Of a stretch of 64,000 nt of DNA, positions 25,118 through 36,631 are shown piece by piece (positions within the stretch are counted from its first letter, which is position 1; each line of letters opens with the position of its first letter). The stretch is taken from the NCBI RefSeq assembly GCF_021261325.1, contig NZ_JAJSBI010000003.1:186001-250000 (forward strand), given 5' to 3'. The notes below the pieces were generated by a model that was not told where the DNA came from, ran no database searches, and saw nothing but the letters and a program-made list of their open reading frames with translations. The position numbers and the translations under genes are program-made. This stretch comes from Streptomyces guryensis. Lineage in GTDB: Bacteria > Actinomycetota > Actinomycetes > Streptomycetales > Streptomycetaceae.

Positions 25118-25157
25118 CCCGCTCCTGCCCGCTCCTGCCCGCTCCAGCCCGTTTCAG
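25118..25157. repeat. Four tandem 10-bp units (CCCGCTCCTG)
   Basis: Two perfect copies (25118-25137) and two decayed ones (to 25157) lie just after the stop of the DUF4307 gene (minus strand) in the greA-DUF4307 spacer. Confidence 0.75.
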
Positions 25158-25186
25158 GTCCGTGTGGGCCCGGCTCGTGGCCGGCG

Positions 25187-25585
25187 TCAGTCGGCGTGGC
25201 AGCCGAGCAGTTCCGCCGTGGTGCCCTCGGCTGTCGTACGGAGCGTGACGAGCCGGTCGATGCGTGTGGCGTGTCCACCGAAGCGGAAGTCGGCCCGGCC
25301 GACCTCGGACCCGTCCTTCGCCTGGGAGCGGATGGTGCAGTAGCCCGTGGCGTCGGCGTCCTTGCGGACCTCCAGATGCACCTGCACCGAGTCCTTCTTG
25401 GGGTCGAAGGTGATCACCTCGGCGCTGATCTTGTTCTGGGCGACGTAGTGGTAGGCGAAGTAGCCGATCAGCACGAGCAGGAAGGCACCGAGCACGGTCC
25501 CGGCGATCTTGAGCTTGCGGTCGGCGCGTTCGTCCGAGGAGCGGCCGTAGCGGCCCTCGGGCAGCCGCGTGCTCGCCGTACTCAT
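25187..25585 (-). CDS. DUF4307 single-pass membrane protein
   Basis: The 132-aa protein has a short cytoplasmic N-terminus, one membrane helix (about 27-46, LKIAGTVLGAFLLVLIGYFA) and an extracytoplasmic beta-rich domain (KISAEVITFDPKKDSVQVHLEV to TTAELLGCHAD) with two cysteines that could form a disulfide. This is the actinobacterial DUF4307 family, regularly next to mca. ATG 25585 is preferred since GAGGGGA precedes it. It diverges from mca; a role linked to mycothiol is possible only by position. Confidence 0.85.
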   Translation of the reverse strand: MSTASTRLPEGRYGRSSDERADRKLKIAGTVLGAFLLVLIGYFAYHYVAQNKISAEVITFDPKKDSVQVHLEVRKDADATGYCTIRSQAKDGSEVGRADFRFGGHATRIDRLVTLRTTAEGTTAELLGCHAD

Positions 25586-25697
25586 GATCATCCCCTCGGA
25601 AACCGGACCCTGGAATTTTTCGCCCCCCGGTTCGGTCACTATAGAAGCGCCGATTGCGCCGCTTCACACCGGGCGCCGACTTACCGAGGATTGAGTC

Positions 25698-26579
25698 TTG
25701 ACTGACCAGCTGCGACTGATGGCCGTGCACGCCCACCCCGACGACGAGTCGAGCAAGGGCGCGGCCACCATGGCGAAGTACGTGTCCGAGGGGGTGGACG
25801 TGCTGGTCGTGACCTGCACGGGCGGGGAGCGCGGCTCCATCCTCAACCCCAAGCTGCAGGGCGACAAGTACATCGAGGAGCACATCCACGAGGTACGCAA
25901 GAAGGAGATGGACGAGGCCCGCGAGATCCTCGGGGTGAGCCAGGAGTGGCTCGGCTTCGTGGACTCCGGTCTGCCCGAGGGTGACCCGCTGCCCCCGCTG
26001 CCCGAGGGCTGCTTCGCCCTGGAGGACGTCGACAAGGCGGCCGGAGAGCTGGTGAGGCAGATCCGTTCCTTCCGTCCCCAGGTGATCACCACCTACGACG
26101 AGAACGGCGGCTACCCGCACCCCGACCACATCATGACCCACAAGATCTCGATGGTGGCGTTCGAGGGCGCGGCGGACACCGAGAAGTACCCGGAGTCCGA
26201 GTTCGGCCCCATCTACCAGCCGCTCAAGCTCTACTACAACCAGGGCTTCAACCGCCCCCGCACGGAGGCGCTGCACAACGCGCTGCTCGATCGCGGCCTG
26301 GAGTCGCCGTACGCGGACTGGCTCAAGCGCTGGAGCGAGTTCGAGCGCGTCGAGCGCACGCTGACCACGCACGTTCCGTGCGCCGAGTTCTTCGAGATCC
26401 GTGACAAGGCGCTGATCGCGCACGCCACGCAGATCGACCCCGACGGGGGCTGGTTCAAGGTCCCGATGGAGATCCAGAAGGAGGTCTGGCCGACGGAGGA
26501 GTACGAGCTCGCGAAGTCCCTCGTCGATACCTCCCTCCCCGAGGACGACCTCTTCGCGGGCGTCCGCGAGAATGCCTGA
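25698..26579 (+). CDS. mca: Mycothiol S-conjugate amidase
   Basis: Mca cuts mycothiol S-conjugates into a mercapturic acid, which is exported, and GlcN-Ins, which is recycled: the actinobacterial detoxification route. The 293-aa zinc LmbE-like deacetylase shows AHPDDES with zinc ligands His13 and Asp16, and YPHPDHIMTH with His144 as the third. YYNQGFNRPRTEALH and HATQIDPDGGWF are Mca-type rather than MshB-type segments. The start is TTG 25698, after a weak AGGA; no better start exists because homology begins at once (MTDQLRLMAVHAHPDD). A small membrane protein follows 1 nt after its stop. Confidence 0.95.
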   Translation: MTDQLRLMAVHAHPDDESSKGAATMAKYVSEGVDVLVVTCTGGERGSILNPKLQGDKYIEEHIHEVRKKEMDEAREILGVSQEWLGFVDSGLPEGDPLPPLPEGCFALEDVDKAAGELVRQIRSFRPQVITTYDENGGYPHPDHIMTHKISMVAFEGAADTEKYPESEFGPIYQPLKLYYNQGFNRPRTEALHNALLDRGLESPYADWLKRWSEFERVERTLTTHVPCAEFFEIRDKALIAHATQIDPDGGWFKVPMEIQKEVWPTEEYELAKSLVDTSLPEDDLFAGVRENA

Positions 26580-26580
26580 C

Positions 26581-26820
26581 ATGAGCGCAAGCGTGAGCCT
26601 GGCAATGACGCACCTCGTCCCCCTCGCCAAGGAGGTGGACGAGAACAAGGTCACCCCCGGCGTCCTCGGCTTCATCGTCTTCGCGGCGATGGCCCTGGCG
26701 GTGTGGGGCCTGATGAAGTCCATGAACCGGCACATGGGCAAGGTGAAGTTCAAGGAGCCGGCCGACGCGGACACCACGTCCGCGGAGTCCGCAGCCGACT
26801 CCGAGGCGCGCCGGAGCTGA
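26581..26820 (+). CDS. Small membrane protein co-transcribed with mca
   Basis: The 79-aa product has one membrane helix (about 28-46, GVLGFIVFAAMALAVWGLM) and a basic-then-acidic tail. ATG 26581 is 1 nt after the mca stop, so the genes are translationally linked. It is conserved in this position in Streptomyces as far as I recall. Function unknown; membrane placement could tie conjugate hydrolysis to export, which is speculation. Confidence 0.75.
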   Translation: MSASVSLAMTHLVPLAKEVDENKVTPGVLGFIVFAAMALAVWGLMKSMNRHMGKVKFKEPADADTTSAESAADSEARRS

Positions 26821-26831
26821 CGCAGGGGGAC

Positions 26832-26874
26832 GGGGGTGGCCGGCGGTCAGTGACCGGCCGGTACCGCCACCCCC
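26832..26874. terminator. Stem-loop between convergent genes
   Basis: Arms GGGGGTGGC (26832-26840) and GCCACCCCC (26866-26874) enclose a second inner stem and overlap the end of the STAND-ATPase gene. Confidence 0.55.
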
Positions 26875-29800
26875 ATCACCTCCCGTGCATGCCGGCTCGG
26901 CACCATCCCGAGCCGCCAGGCCTGCCAGCCCTCCTCCAGGTCGACGCCCCGCTCCAGCAGCAGCTGATACGCCTCCACGTAGTCGTCGAGCTTCCGGTCC
27001 CGCAGGGGATGGCCGGCGCGGGAGAGCTGGGCCAGTTCCTCCTGGGCGACCGCCGCGCCGATCTCCACGCCGCCGGGGGCCGCGTAGGGGAGCAGCGTGC
27101 AGCGCAGGAAGCGGGCCCAGTCCTCGCCGCGGTGGTCGCCGTACGACGTGAACAGGTCCACCGCCTCGTCGCACAGTGCCAGCGCCTGCGGGTTACGGGC
27201 ATTGCCCGCGTCCACGACCGCCAGTTCCAGGCAGGTCCACGCCTCGCCGTGGGCGACGCCGATGCGCTGGAAGTCGGCCCGGGCGTCGACCAGGAGCTGG
27301 CGGGCGAAACCGGAGTTCCTGAGTGAGCCCGTCTGGGCGGCGCGCTGGTCGCGGGTGACCCTGGCCGAGTGGTGGCGGGCGCAGGCCAGGCCGTAGACAT
27401 CGCGCATACGGGAGAACATCGTGCGGGAGCGTTCCAGTTCGCGGACCGCGTGGTCGAGGTTGCCGGTCTCTTCCAGGGCCTGGCCCAGGTAGTAGACCGT
27501 CCAGGCCTCGCCGCGGGCGTCCTCGTTCTCCCGGTGCCGGGACGCCGCCTGGCGCAGGCCGTCCACCGCCTGGGACGGGTCGCCGGCAACCAGGCGGGCG
27601 CGGGCCAGCTGTGTGAGGGCCCAGGCCTCGCCGCGGGCGTCGCGGGTGCGGCTGTAGCGGTCGAGGGCCGCGTTCAGCTCGGACTCCGCGCGCGGCACGT
27701 CGCCCATGCGCAGCGACAGCTGGCCCAGCTGGAAGTGGGCCCAGGCCTCCCCGTGCACGGACTCCCCGGCGCGATGCAGGACCAGGGACTCGGCGAGCAG
27801 CCGCAGTGCCTCGGACACATGGCCCTGGTCGCGCTCCACGGCGGCCAGGGCGTGCATCGTCCAGCCGCGGTCCGTCGCCAGCTCGGGGGCCGCCTGGAGG
27901 TCGAGTGCCTCGCGGAGCTTGGCCGCCGCTTCCGTGAGATTGCCCTGGTGGTGCAGGGTGATGCCCAGGGAGCACAGGGCGCGGGCCGCGCCCGCGTCGT
28001 GGTGGGCCTCCATGTACAGGTCGACCACCGACGTCAGCGTCGTACGCGCCTTGTCCAGCTCGCCCAGCTGACGGGCCGCGATGCCCGTGCGCCACTGCAC
28101 CGAGCGGACCAGCAGGCCCTGGTCGACGGCCTGCGCCAGCTCGCTGATCTCGCCCAGGCGGTAGAGGTCGCCGCGCAGCAGGCAGTAGTCGCACAGTGCG
28201 CCCAGCAGGTTCAGGACAGCCGCCTGGTTCACGCCCTCCGCGTGCCGCAGCGTGGAGGTGATGAAGCTCGACTCGTCGTCCAGCCAGCGCAGCGCCTCGT
28301 CCAGGGAGGTGAAGCCGTGCGGGCTGAAGCGGTCCGAGCGGGTCGACATGTTGCCGTCGACCAGCCGCAGCACCGAGTCCGCCAGGTCGGCGTAGTTCAC
28401 GATCAGGCGTTCCTGCGCGGCCGTGCGCTCGGTCGCCTCCTCCTCGTCGAGGAGCCGGGCCTGGGCGAAGGCCCGCACCAGGTCGTGCAGGCGGTAGCGG
28501 CTGCCGCGCACATGGTCGATCAGGCCGGCCCGGGAGAGCGCCACCAGGTGGCGGGTGGCTTCCGTCTCGTCCGTCGCCAGCAGGGAGGCGGCCGCGGCGG
28601 CGCCGAGGGAGGCACGGCCGGCCAGGGCCAGCCGGCGCAGCAGCCGGCGGGCCGCCTCCGACTGGTCGGTGTAACGCAGCCACAGCACGCGCTCGCTCGG
28701 TTCGACGGGGCCGTACGCCGCCAGATCCGTGGCCAGCTGCCGCGGTGAGCGCGGGCCCAGCGACGAACCCGCGATGCTCAGTGCCAGCGGCAGCCCGCCG
28801 CACAACTCCCGGATCCGGTCCGCCGAATCGGCGTCGTACGGCCCGGAGCTGTCCTGCGCCGCCGCGTCCAGCAGTTCCTCGGCGCCCGCCGGATCCAGCG
28901 CCTCGACCGGCAGTGCGTGGACATGGGCCTGCAGGTCGGAGGGGAGTTCCAGGGGCTCGCGGGCGGTGACCAGCACGAGGCTGTCGGAGCGCTCGGGGAC
29001 GAGCGTACGGATCTGTTCGGGGTCCGAGGCGTCGTCGAGGACGACGGTCACGGGCAGGCCCGTCAGGTGCTGGTGGTACAGCTCGCCAAGCCGCTTGACC
29101 TGCTGCTCGGGGGAGGACCGCTCACGGAACAGCAGTTGTTCGCGCGGTGCGCCGAGCCGGTTCAGCAGATGCAGCAGGGCGTCCCGGGTGGACAGCGGCG
29201 GCTCTTCCGGGCTGCCGCCGCGCAGGTCGACCACGCAGGCGCCGCGGAAGTAGTCCTTCAGGTCGTGCGTGGCGCGCATCGCGAGGGTCGTACGGCCGCT
29301 GCCCGGCGTCCCGTGCAGGATCACCACCGTCGGGCGGGTGTCCGTGGTCGCGCGAGACGCCTGCACCCACTGCCGGATCCGCGCCATCTCCTGCCGCCGC
29401 CCCGCGAACGCCCCCGCGGGCTCCGGGAGCTGGGCGAACGACTGGGCCAGCACATTCCGCCCGCGGGCCGCCGCGCTCTTGTCCGTGCCGCGCAGCTGCG
29501 GGCCCGGCTTCCTCGGGCCGGTGGACGCGGCGCGCACCCGCTGCTGGTCGAGGAACGGGCGGATGCCGCGTACCTCCAGTGCCGTCATCCACTGCAGCCG
29601 CAGCTGTTCCGGCCCGCCGGGCTGGCTCGCGGCGCCGGCCCGCTGGTGCGCGGCGGGCAGATGGGAGCCGGCCACCTTGATCACGGTCGCCGCGGCGCCG
29701 ACCACGCCGACCGTGACGCCCACTCCCACCGCCGTGCCGGTGTCCGTGCCGAAGGCCAGGTCGGCCAGTGCCGCCGCGACGGCAGCAACGGCCGCCACCA

Positions 29801-30047
29801 GCAAGGGAGTCCCGGACCCCTCCCTGGCGTATCGCTGCCCGAAGGTGAGCCGGTCACCCTCCGCCTCGTCCAGGGCGTGTATATAGGCCTCGTACTCCTC
29901 GGCGGCCGTCTCCGCCATCGAGTCCAGCGCGCCGCGCGACCGGGACAGCAGCACCGTCCCGTCGGTGCGTCCGCCGGAGCGTCGCACCTCTTCCTCCACG
30001 GCCCGGGCCAACAGCCGTTCGGCGTCCGCCCGATGGCTGTCCCGCAT
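26847..30047 (-). CDS. Membrane-anchored STAND (NB-ARC-like) NTPase with TPR repeats
   Basis: The 1066-aa protein is a large signal-transduction NTPase. Order: a helical N-terminus (1-75), a membrane hairpin (about 80-99 and 104-127), a linker, an NB-ARC-like NTPase domain (about 205-500), and about eight TPR units to the end. Walker A is HGTPGSGRTTLA (246-254), where Arg stands in place of the usual Lys. Walker B is PVTVVLDDAS, and GGLPLALSIAGSSL is the GLPL motif. TPR units repeat the segment ARGEAW (for example YSRTRDARGEAWALTQLARA). Unlike AfsR/SARP regulators there is no DNA-binding domain, so it may signal from the membrane through protein contacts. GGAGGGGG precedes ATG 30047. The gene stands alone. 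Confidence 0.85.
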   Translation of the reverse strand: MRDSHRADAERLLARAVEEEVRRSGGRTDGTVLLSRSRGALDSMAETAAEEYEAYIHALDEAEGDRLTFGQRYAREGSGTPLLVAAVAAVAAALADLAFGTDTGTAVGVGVTVGVVGAAATVIKVAGSHLPAAHQRAGAASQPGGPEQLRLQWMTALEVRGIRPFLDQQRVRAASTGPRKPGPQLRGTDKSAAARGRNVLAQSFAQLPEPAGAFAGRRQEMARIRQWVQASRATTDTRPTVVILHGTPGSGRTTLAMRATHDLKDYFRGACVVDLRGGSPEEPPLSTRDALLHLLNRLGAPREQLLFRERSSPEQQVKRLGELYHQHLTGLPVTVVLDDASDPEQIRTLVPERSDSLVLVTAREPLELPSDLQAHVHALPVEALDPAGAEELLDAAAQDSSGPYDADSADRIRELCGGLPLALSIAGSSLGPRSPRQLATDLAAYGPVEPSERVLWLRYTDQSEAARRLLRRLALAGRASLGAAAAASLLATDETEATRHLVALSRAGLIDHVRGSRYRLHDLVRAFAQARLLDEEEATERTAAQERLIVNYADLADSVLRLVDGNMSTRSDRFSPHGFTSLDEALRWLDDESSFITSTLRHAEGVNQAAVLNLLGALCDYCLLRGDLYRLGEISELAQAVDQGLLVRSVQWRTGIAARQLGELDKARTTLTSVVDLYMEAHHDAGAARALCSLGITLHHQGNLTEAAAKLREALDLQAAPELATDRGWTMHALAAVERDQGHVSEALRLLAESLVLHRAGESVHGEAWAHFQLGQLSLRMGDVPRAESELNAALDRYSRTRDARGEAWALTQLARARLVAGDPSQAVDGLRQAASRHRENEDARGEAWTVYYLGQALEETGNLDHAVRELERSRTMFSRMRDVYGLACARHHSARVTRDQRAAQTGSLRNSGFARQLLVDARADFQRIGVAHGEAWTCLELAVVDAGNARNPQALALCDEAVDLFTSYGDHRGEDWARFLRCTLLPYAAPGGVEIGAAVAQEELAQLSRAGHPLRDRKLDDYVEAYQLLLERGVDLEEGWQAWRLGMVPSRHAREVMGVAVPAGH

Positions 30048-30241
30048 GTCACGTCCCCCTCCGGCGGCAACTCCTTTGCCTATGAGTGTCCTTCGGGGAA
30101 GCCGTCAGCGCGAGAGGGCCGCGATCACCGGCCTCCGTCGAGCCGGACCTGTTCCGGGCGCGGGCACCGGAAAACCCGACGTCACCCGCCCGGGACATGC
30201 CTGACGTCCGATGCCAGGGGTACTGCGGCAGGATGGACCTC

Positions 30242-32275
<2,034 letters not shown>

Positions 32276-32466
32276 AACGACAGCCGGTAAGGGGCAGTTA
32301 CGTAAGCGGTGTTCGAATTGTTCACTCTCGGGACGCGTTGTGAAGAAATGTGTTCTTCATTGAAACGGCCTGCGGACTTCACAGATCGCCCCTAACGTCT
32401 ACACAGTTCCGCGACAGATGTGACGTGCTGTCGCGGCAGGGGGCATTGGGGATCTGGGGGGATCTG

Positions 32467-33735
32467 TTGCTGACGTCTGTCTTCATCGCTGCCGTCTCGC
32501 TGGCCTTGTTCTGGATGGCGGCCTTCACCCTGTGGTGGCAGATGCACGCGTGGCGTACGCCCGAAGTGCTCGCCTCCACCCGCTTCAGCAGGCCGGACGG
32601 GGACGAGCACGTCTCCTTCTCGCTGCTGCTGCCCGCGCGGCACGAGCAGGCCGTGCTGGACCACACGATCCAGCGGCTGCTGGAGTCCACGCACACCGAC
32701 TTCGAGATCATCGTGATCGTGGGGCACGACGACCCCGAGACCACGGCGGTGGCCGAGGCCGCCGCCGAACGCGACCCGCGCGTCCGGGTCGTCGTCGACA
32801 CCCATGAGAAGAAGAACAAGCCCAAGGCCATGAACACGGCGCTGCCGCACTGCCGCGGCGACGTCGTGGGGGTCTTCGACGCCGAGGACCAGGTCCACCC
32901 CGAGCTCCTCGCGCACGTCGACCACGCCTTCCGCACCACGCACGCGGACGTGGTGCAGGGCGGCGTCCAGCTCATCAACTTCCACTCCAGCTGGTACTCC
33001 CTGCGCAACTGCCTGGAGTACTTCTTCTGGTTCCGCTCCCGGCTGCACCTGCACGCCCAGAAGGGGTTCATCCCGCTCGGCGGCAACACCGTCTTCGTAC
33101 GGACGGACGTGCTCAGGGAGGCCGACGGCTGGGATCCCGACTGCCTTGCCGAGGACTGCGACCTGGGCGTGCGGCTGTCGTCCGTCGGCAAGAAGGTGGT
33201 CGTCGCCTACGACTCCGACATGGTGACCCGCGAGGAGACCCCGGGTTCGCTGATGTCGCTGCTCAAGCAGCGCACCCGCTGGAACCAGGGCTTCCTTCAG
33301 GTCTACCGGAAGAAGGACTGGCGGCAACTCCCGGGCTTCGGGCAGCGGTTGCTCGCCCGGTACACGCTCATGACCCCGTTCCTGCAGGCCTTCTCCGGGG
33401 TGGTGATCCCGCTCAACGCGGCGGTCGCGCTCTTCCTGGACGTGCCTGTCGGGATCGCCTTCCTCACCTTCCTCCCACTGGTCACCGCGGCGGTCACCTT
33501 CGTCTTCGAGATCGTCGGACTGCACGACTTCGGCAAGCAGTACGGGCTTCGCGTCCGCCTCGTCCACTACCTCAAGCTGGTCGTGGGCGGCCCCTTCTAC
33601 CAGGTCCTCCTCGCCGGGGCCGCGATCCGCGCCGTATGGCGTGAGCAACGCGGCCGCAACGACTGGGAGTTGACCAGCCACGTCGGCGCGCATCTGAACG
33701 ACACAGCGGCAATCCGAGAGGACGTCCCTGCGTGA
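32467..33735 (+). CDS. Processive family-2 glycosyltransferase (cellulose/chitin-synthase-like)
   Basis: The 422-aa membrane enzyme should polymerise a beta-linked polysaccharide from a nucleotide sugar. There is one N-terminal helix (about 4-24), a cytoplasmic GT2 domain (about 48-290) and three to four C-terminal helices. Motifs are PARHEQ, DAED (138-141, the metal-binding DxD position), CLAEDCDLG (catalytic-base TED-type, Asp230) and QRTRW (268-272), the QxxRW motif that marks processive synthases such as CslA, NodC and HasA. The start is uncertain: TTG 32467 after GGGGGG is my choice; TTG 32446 and GTG 32425 are alternatives. It overlaps the next gene (GTGA) and opens a four-gene cassette. 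Confidence 0.88.
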   Translation: MLTSVFIAAVSLALFWMAAFTLWWQMHAWRTPEVLASTRFSRPDGDEHVSFSLLLPARHEQAVLDHTIQRLLESTHTDFEIIVIVGHDDPETTAVAEAAAERDPRVRVVVDTHEKKNKPKAMNTALPHCRGDVVGVFDAEDQVHPELLAHVDHAFRTTHADVVQGGVQLINFHSSWYSLRNCLEYFFWFRSRLHLHAQKGFIPLGGNTVFVRTDVLREADGWDPDCLAEDCDLGVRLSSVGKKVVVAYDSDMVTREETPGSLMSLLKQRTRWNQGFLQVYRKKDWRQLPGFGQRLLARYTLMTPFLQAFSGVVIPLNAAVALFLDVPVGIAFLTFLPLVTAAVTFVFEIVGLHDFGKQYGLRVRLVHYLKLVVGGPFYQVLLAGAAIRAVWREQRGRNDWELTSHVGAHLNDTAAIREDVPA

Positions 33736-35390
33736 CCTCCACCCTTCCCGCGGTGACCACTGAGAAGGTCCCCGCGCAGCGGCAGCCTGCGCCCACGACC
33801 GGTTCGACCGGTCGAACAGTGACCCCCCGACGCCTCCGCTCCTCCCGCCCCGACCTCCTGCTGTGCGGCGCGCTGCTCGTGGCGATCCTGGCCGTGCAGG
33901 GCTGGAACATCGCCGACTACCCGACGCTCAGCGACGACGAGGGCACCTACCTCGCCCAGGCCTGGGCGGTCCAGCAGGGCCGGGGCCTGGCCCACTACAC
34001 CTACTGGTACGACCATCCGCCCCTCGGCTGGATCCAGATAGCCGTGCTGACCTGGATCCCGTCCTGGCTCAGCCCCGGCTCGATGACCGTCGGCTCCATG
34101 CGTGTCGTGATGCTGATCGTCTCCGCGGCCAGCGCGGTCCTCGTCTACGTCCTCGCCCGCCGCCTCTCGCTGCCGCGCTGGGCCGCGGGGCTGGCGATGG
34201 CGCTGTTCGGCCTCTCGCCGCTGTCCGTGGTGCTCCAGCGGGAGATCTTCCTCGACAACCTCGCGGTGATGTGGACGCTCCTCGCCTTCACCCTCGCCGC
34301 TTCCCCGAGCCGCCACCTCTGGCACCACTTCGGCGCGGGACTCGCCGCCGCCACGGCCGTGCTCACCAAGGAGACGATGCTCGTCGTCCTCCCGGCGCTG
34401 TTCGTCACCATGTGGCGGCACAGCCACCGCGACACCCGCAAGTTCGCGATGACCGGAGCCGTCACGGCCTGCGCCCTGATCGGCTTCAGCTACCCGCTCT
34501 TCGCCCTGCTCAAGGGCGAGTTGCTCCCCGGCGGCGGCCACGTCTCGCTCTGGGAGGGCATCACCTACCAGATGACCAGGCCGGGTTCGGGCTCCATCCT
34601 CGACCAGGGCTCCGGCTCGTACGGCGTACTGCACTCATGGCTGTACTACGACCGCGTCCTGCCGCTGGGCGGCCTCGCCGGCGCGCTGCTGCTGGTGGCC
34701 ACCTGGCGCTGGTCGGTCACCGCCCGGGCGCTGGCCGGACCGGCCCTCACGGTAGCGATCCTCACCGGGCTGGCCCTGCGGCCGAGCGGCTATCTGCCCG
34801 CGATGTACGTGATCCAGGCGCTGCCCTTCCTCGCCCTGGTCCTCGCCGGCGGCACCGCCTCCGTCGCCCAGGTGGTGCTGCGCAGATGGCGGGCGGACGG
34901 CGAGAAGCGGTATCTCACCGGTGGCCGTTACGCGCTCGCCGCGGTCCTCGCGCTCGCCGCGGGAGCGTACGTCCTCCCGCGTTGGTACGACGGCGACCGC
35001 ACCGCCGTCACCGCCGACGCCAACGCCCCCTACCGGTCCGCCTCCAAGTGGCTGTCCACCGAGGTCGCCGACCCGAAGGACACCCGCGTCCTGGTCGACG
35101 ACGCGCTCTGGCTGGACCTCGTGCACGACGGGTACCGGCCCGGGCTCGGCGTCATCTGGTTCTACAAGGCCGACCTCGACCCGGCCGTCACCAAGACCCT
35201 GCCGCACGGCTGGAAGGACCTCGACTACGTGGTCGCCTCGCCGACGGTGCGGCGCGACGCGGTGGACCTGCCCAACGTCAAGGCGGCCATCGAGCACTCC
35301 AAGCCGGTCGCCACGTTCGGCACCGGACCCGACCGCATCGAGATCCGGCGGATCAAGACGACCGGTACGGCAGTGGGAGGCGTCCGATGA
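33732..35390 (+). CDS. GT-C glycosyltransferase (ArnT/PMT-like, GT39/GT83)
   Basis: The 552-aa polytopic membrane protein has about 10-11 helices. Its first extracytoplasmic loop carries YPTLSDDEGTYLAQAWAV with the conserved acidic pair, followed by TYWYDHPPLGWIQI; both are hallmarks of lipid-phosphosugar-dependent GT-C enzymes. REIFLDN and LTKETMLV are further family blocks. It should move a sugar from a polyprenyl phosphate carrier to a glycan or protein outside the membrane. GTG 33732 overlaps the GT2 stop, and its own stop overlaps the next start (ATGA), so all are translationally coupled. Confidence 0.85.
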   Translation: MTSTLPAVTTEKVPAQRQPAPTTGSTGRTVTPRRLRSSRPDLLLCGALLVAILAVQGWNIADYPTLSDDEGTYLAQAWAVQQGRGLAHYTYWYDHPPLGWIQIAVLTWIPSWLSPGSMTVGSMRVVMLIVSAASAVLVYVLARRLSLPRWAAGLAMALFGLSPLSVVLQREIFLDNLAVMWTLLAFTLAASPSRHLWHHFGAGLAAATAVLTKETMLVVLPALFVTMWRHSHRDTRKFAMTGAVTACALIGFSYPLFALLKGELLPGGGHVSLWEGITYQMTRPGSGSILDQGSGSYGVLHSWLYYDRVLPLGGLAGALLLVATWRWSVTARALAGPALTVAILTGLALRPSGYLPAMYVIQALPFLALVLAGGTASVAQVVLRRWRADGEKRYLTGGRYALAAVLALAAGAYVLPRWYDGDRTAVTADANAPYRSASKWLSTEVADPKDTRVLVDDALWLDLVHDGYRPGLGVIWFYKADLDPAVTKTLPHGWKDLDYVVASPTVRRDAVDLPNVKAAIEHSKPVATFGTGPDRIEIRRIKTTGTAVGGVR

Positions 35391-36622
35391 CCCACGAGTA
35401 CACCGCTCCCGGTGAGCTGAACGACCCGGCCGTACGGGCCGCCGAGGTCGCCGAGCCCGGCGCGGTCACGATCGTCGTACCGACGTACAACGAGTCCGCG
35501 AACGTCCGCCAACTCCTGCACCGGATCACCGAGTCGGTGCCGTCCCGCCTGCCCTGCGAGGTCGTCTTCGTCGACGACTCCACCGACGACACCCCCGAGG
35601 TGATCCACGAGGCGGCCAAGGACTGCCCCTTCCCGGTCACCGTCCTGCACCGCGAGGAGCCGGTCGGCGGGCTCGGGGGCGCGGTCGTCGAGGGTATGAA
35701 GGCGGCGGCGTCGGACTGGATCGTCGTCATGGACGGCGACTGCCAGCATCCGCCGTCCCTGGTACCGGAGTTGGTGGCCACCGGCGAGCGCACGAACGCC
35801 GGGCTGGTCGTCGCCTCCCGGTACATCGAGGGCGGCAGCCGCGCGGGACTGGCCGGCAGCTACCGGGTGGCCGTCAGCCGCGGGGCCACCTGGCTGACGA
35901 AGTCCCTGTTCCCGCGCAGACTGCGCGGCATCAGCGACCCGATGAGCGGCTTCTTCGCGATCCGCCGCAGCGACATCGCGGCGGACGCTCTCAAGCCCCT
36001 CGGCTACAAGATCCTCCTGGAGCTGGCGGTACGCAGCCGCCCCCGCCAGGTCACCGAGGTGCCGTTCGTCTTCCAGGACCGTTTCGCGGGGGAGTCCAAG
36101 TCGTCCGCGCAGGAGGGCTTCCGCTTCCTGCGCCACCTCGTCGGACTGCGCACCGCCTCGCCCCTCGCCCGCATGGTGGCCTTCGGCCTGATCGGGGCCA
36201 GCGGCTTCCTGCCGAACCTGGTCGGCCTGTGGGCCCTGATGGCCGCCGGTCTGCACTACGTCCCCGCCGAGATCCTCGCCAACCAGTTCGGTGTCGCCTG
36301 GAACTTCGTGCTCATCGAGCATCTGCTGTTCCGCGACCGCCGCGCCCACCGGCGCTGGTGGGACCGCGTCGGCCGGTTCGCGCTGCTCGCCAACGCCGAC
36401 CTGGTGCTGCGCATCCCGCTGATCGCGCTGTTCGTGAACCGGTTCGGGATGGGGGCGCTCACCGCCACCGCGCTCGCGCTGGTCACGACGTTCGTCCTGC
36501 GCTTCGTCGGGACCGAAGCGCTGGTCTACCTCCCACGCAGGGCCAAAGGGGCTCGACCCCGGCTCAAGCGCCCCGGAGGCCGAAAAATCCAGTACAGCGC
36601 GCGGGAAGAGCACCGCAGCTAG
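35387..36622 (+). CDS. Polyprenyl-phosphate sugar synthase fused to GtrA flippase-like domain
   Basis: The 411-aa protein joins a dolichol-phosphate-mannose-synthase-like GT2 domain (about 25-255: IVVPTYNESANVRQLL, VVFVDDSTDD, VMDGDCQHPP, RYIEGG, ISDPMSGFFAI) to a four-helix GtrA domain (about 262-395: RMVAFGLIGASGFLPNLVGLWALM, NQFGVAWNFVLIEHLLF). It should charge polyprenyl phosphate with a sugar and help flip it, giving the donor used by the GT-C enzyme upstream. ATG 35387 overlaps the previous stop. Together the two make a classical two-step glycan decoration module. Confidence 0.9.
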   Translation: MTHEYTAPGELNDPAVRAAEVAEPGAVTIVVPTYNESANVRQLLHRITESVPSRLPCEVVFVDDSTDDTPEVIHEAAKDCPFPVTVLHREEPVGGLGGAVVEGMKAAASDWIVVMDGDCQHPPSLVPELVATGERTNAGLVVASRYIEGGSRAGLAGSYRVAVSRGATWLTKSLFPRRLRGISDPMSGFFAIRRSDIAADALKPLGYKILLELAVRSRPRQVTEVPFVFQDRFAGESKSSAQEGFRFLRHLVGLRTASPLARMVAFGLIGASGFLPNLVGLWALMAAGLHYVPAEILANQFGVAWNFVLIEHLLFRDRRAHRRWWDRVGRFALLANADLVLRIPLIALFVNRFGMGALTATALALVTTFVLRFVGTEALVYLPRRAKGARPRLKRPGGRKIQYSAREEHRS

Positions 36623-36631
36623 GAGAGCCGT

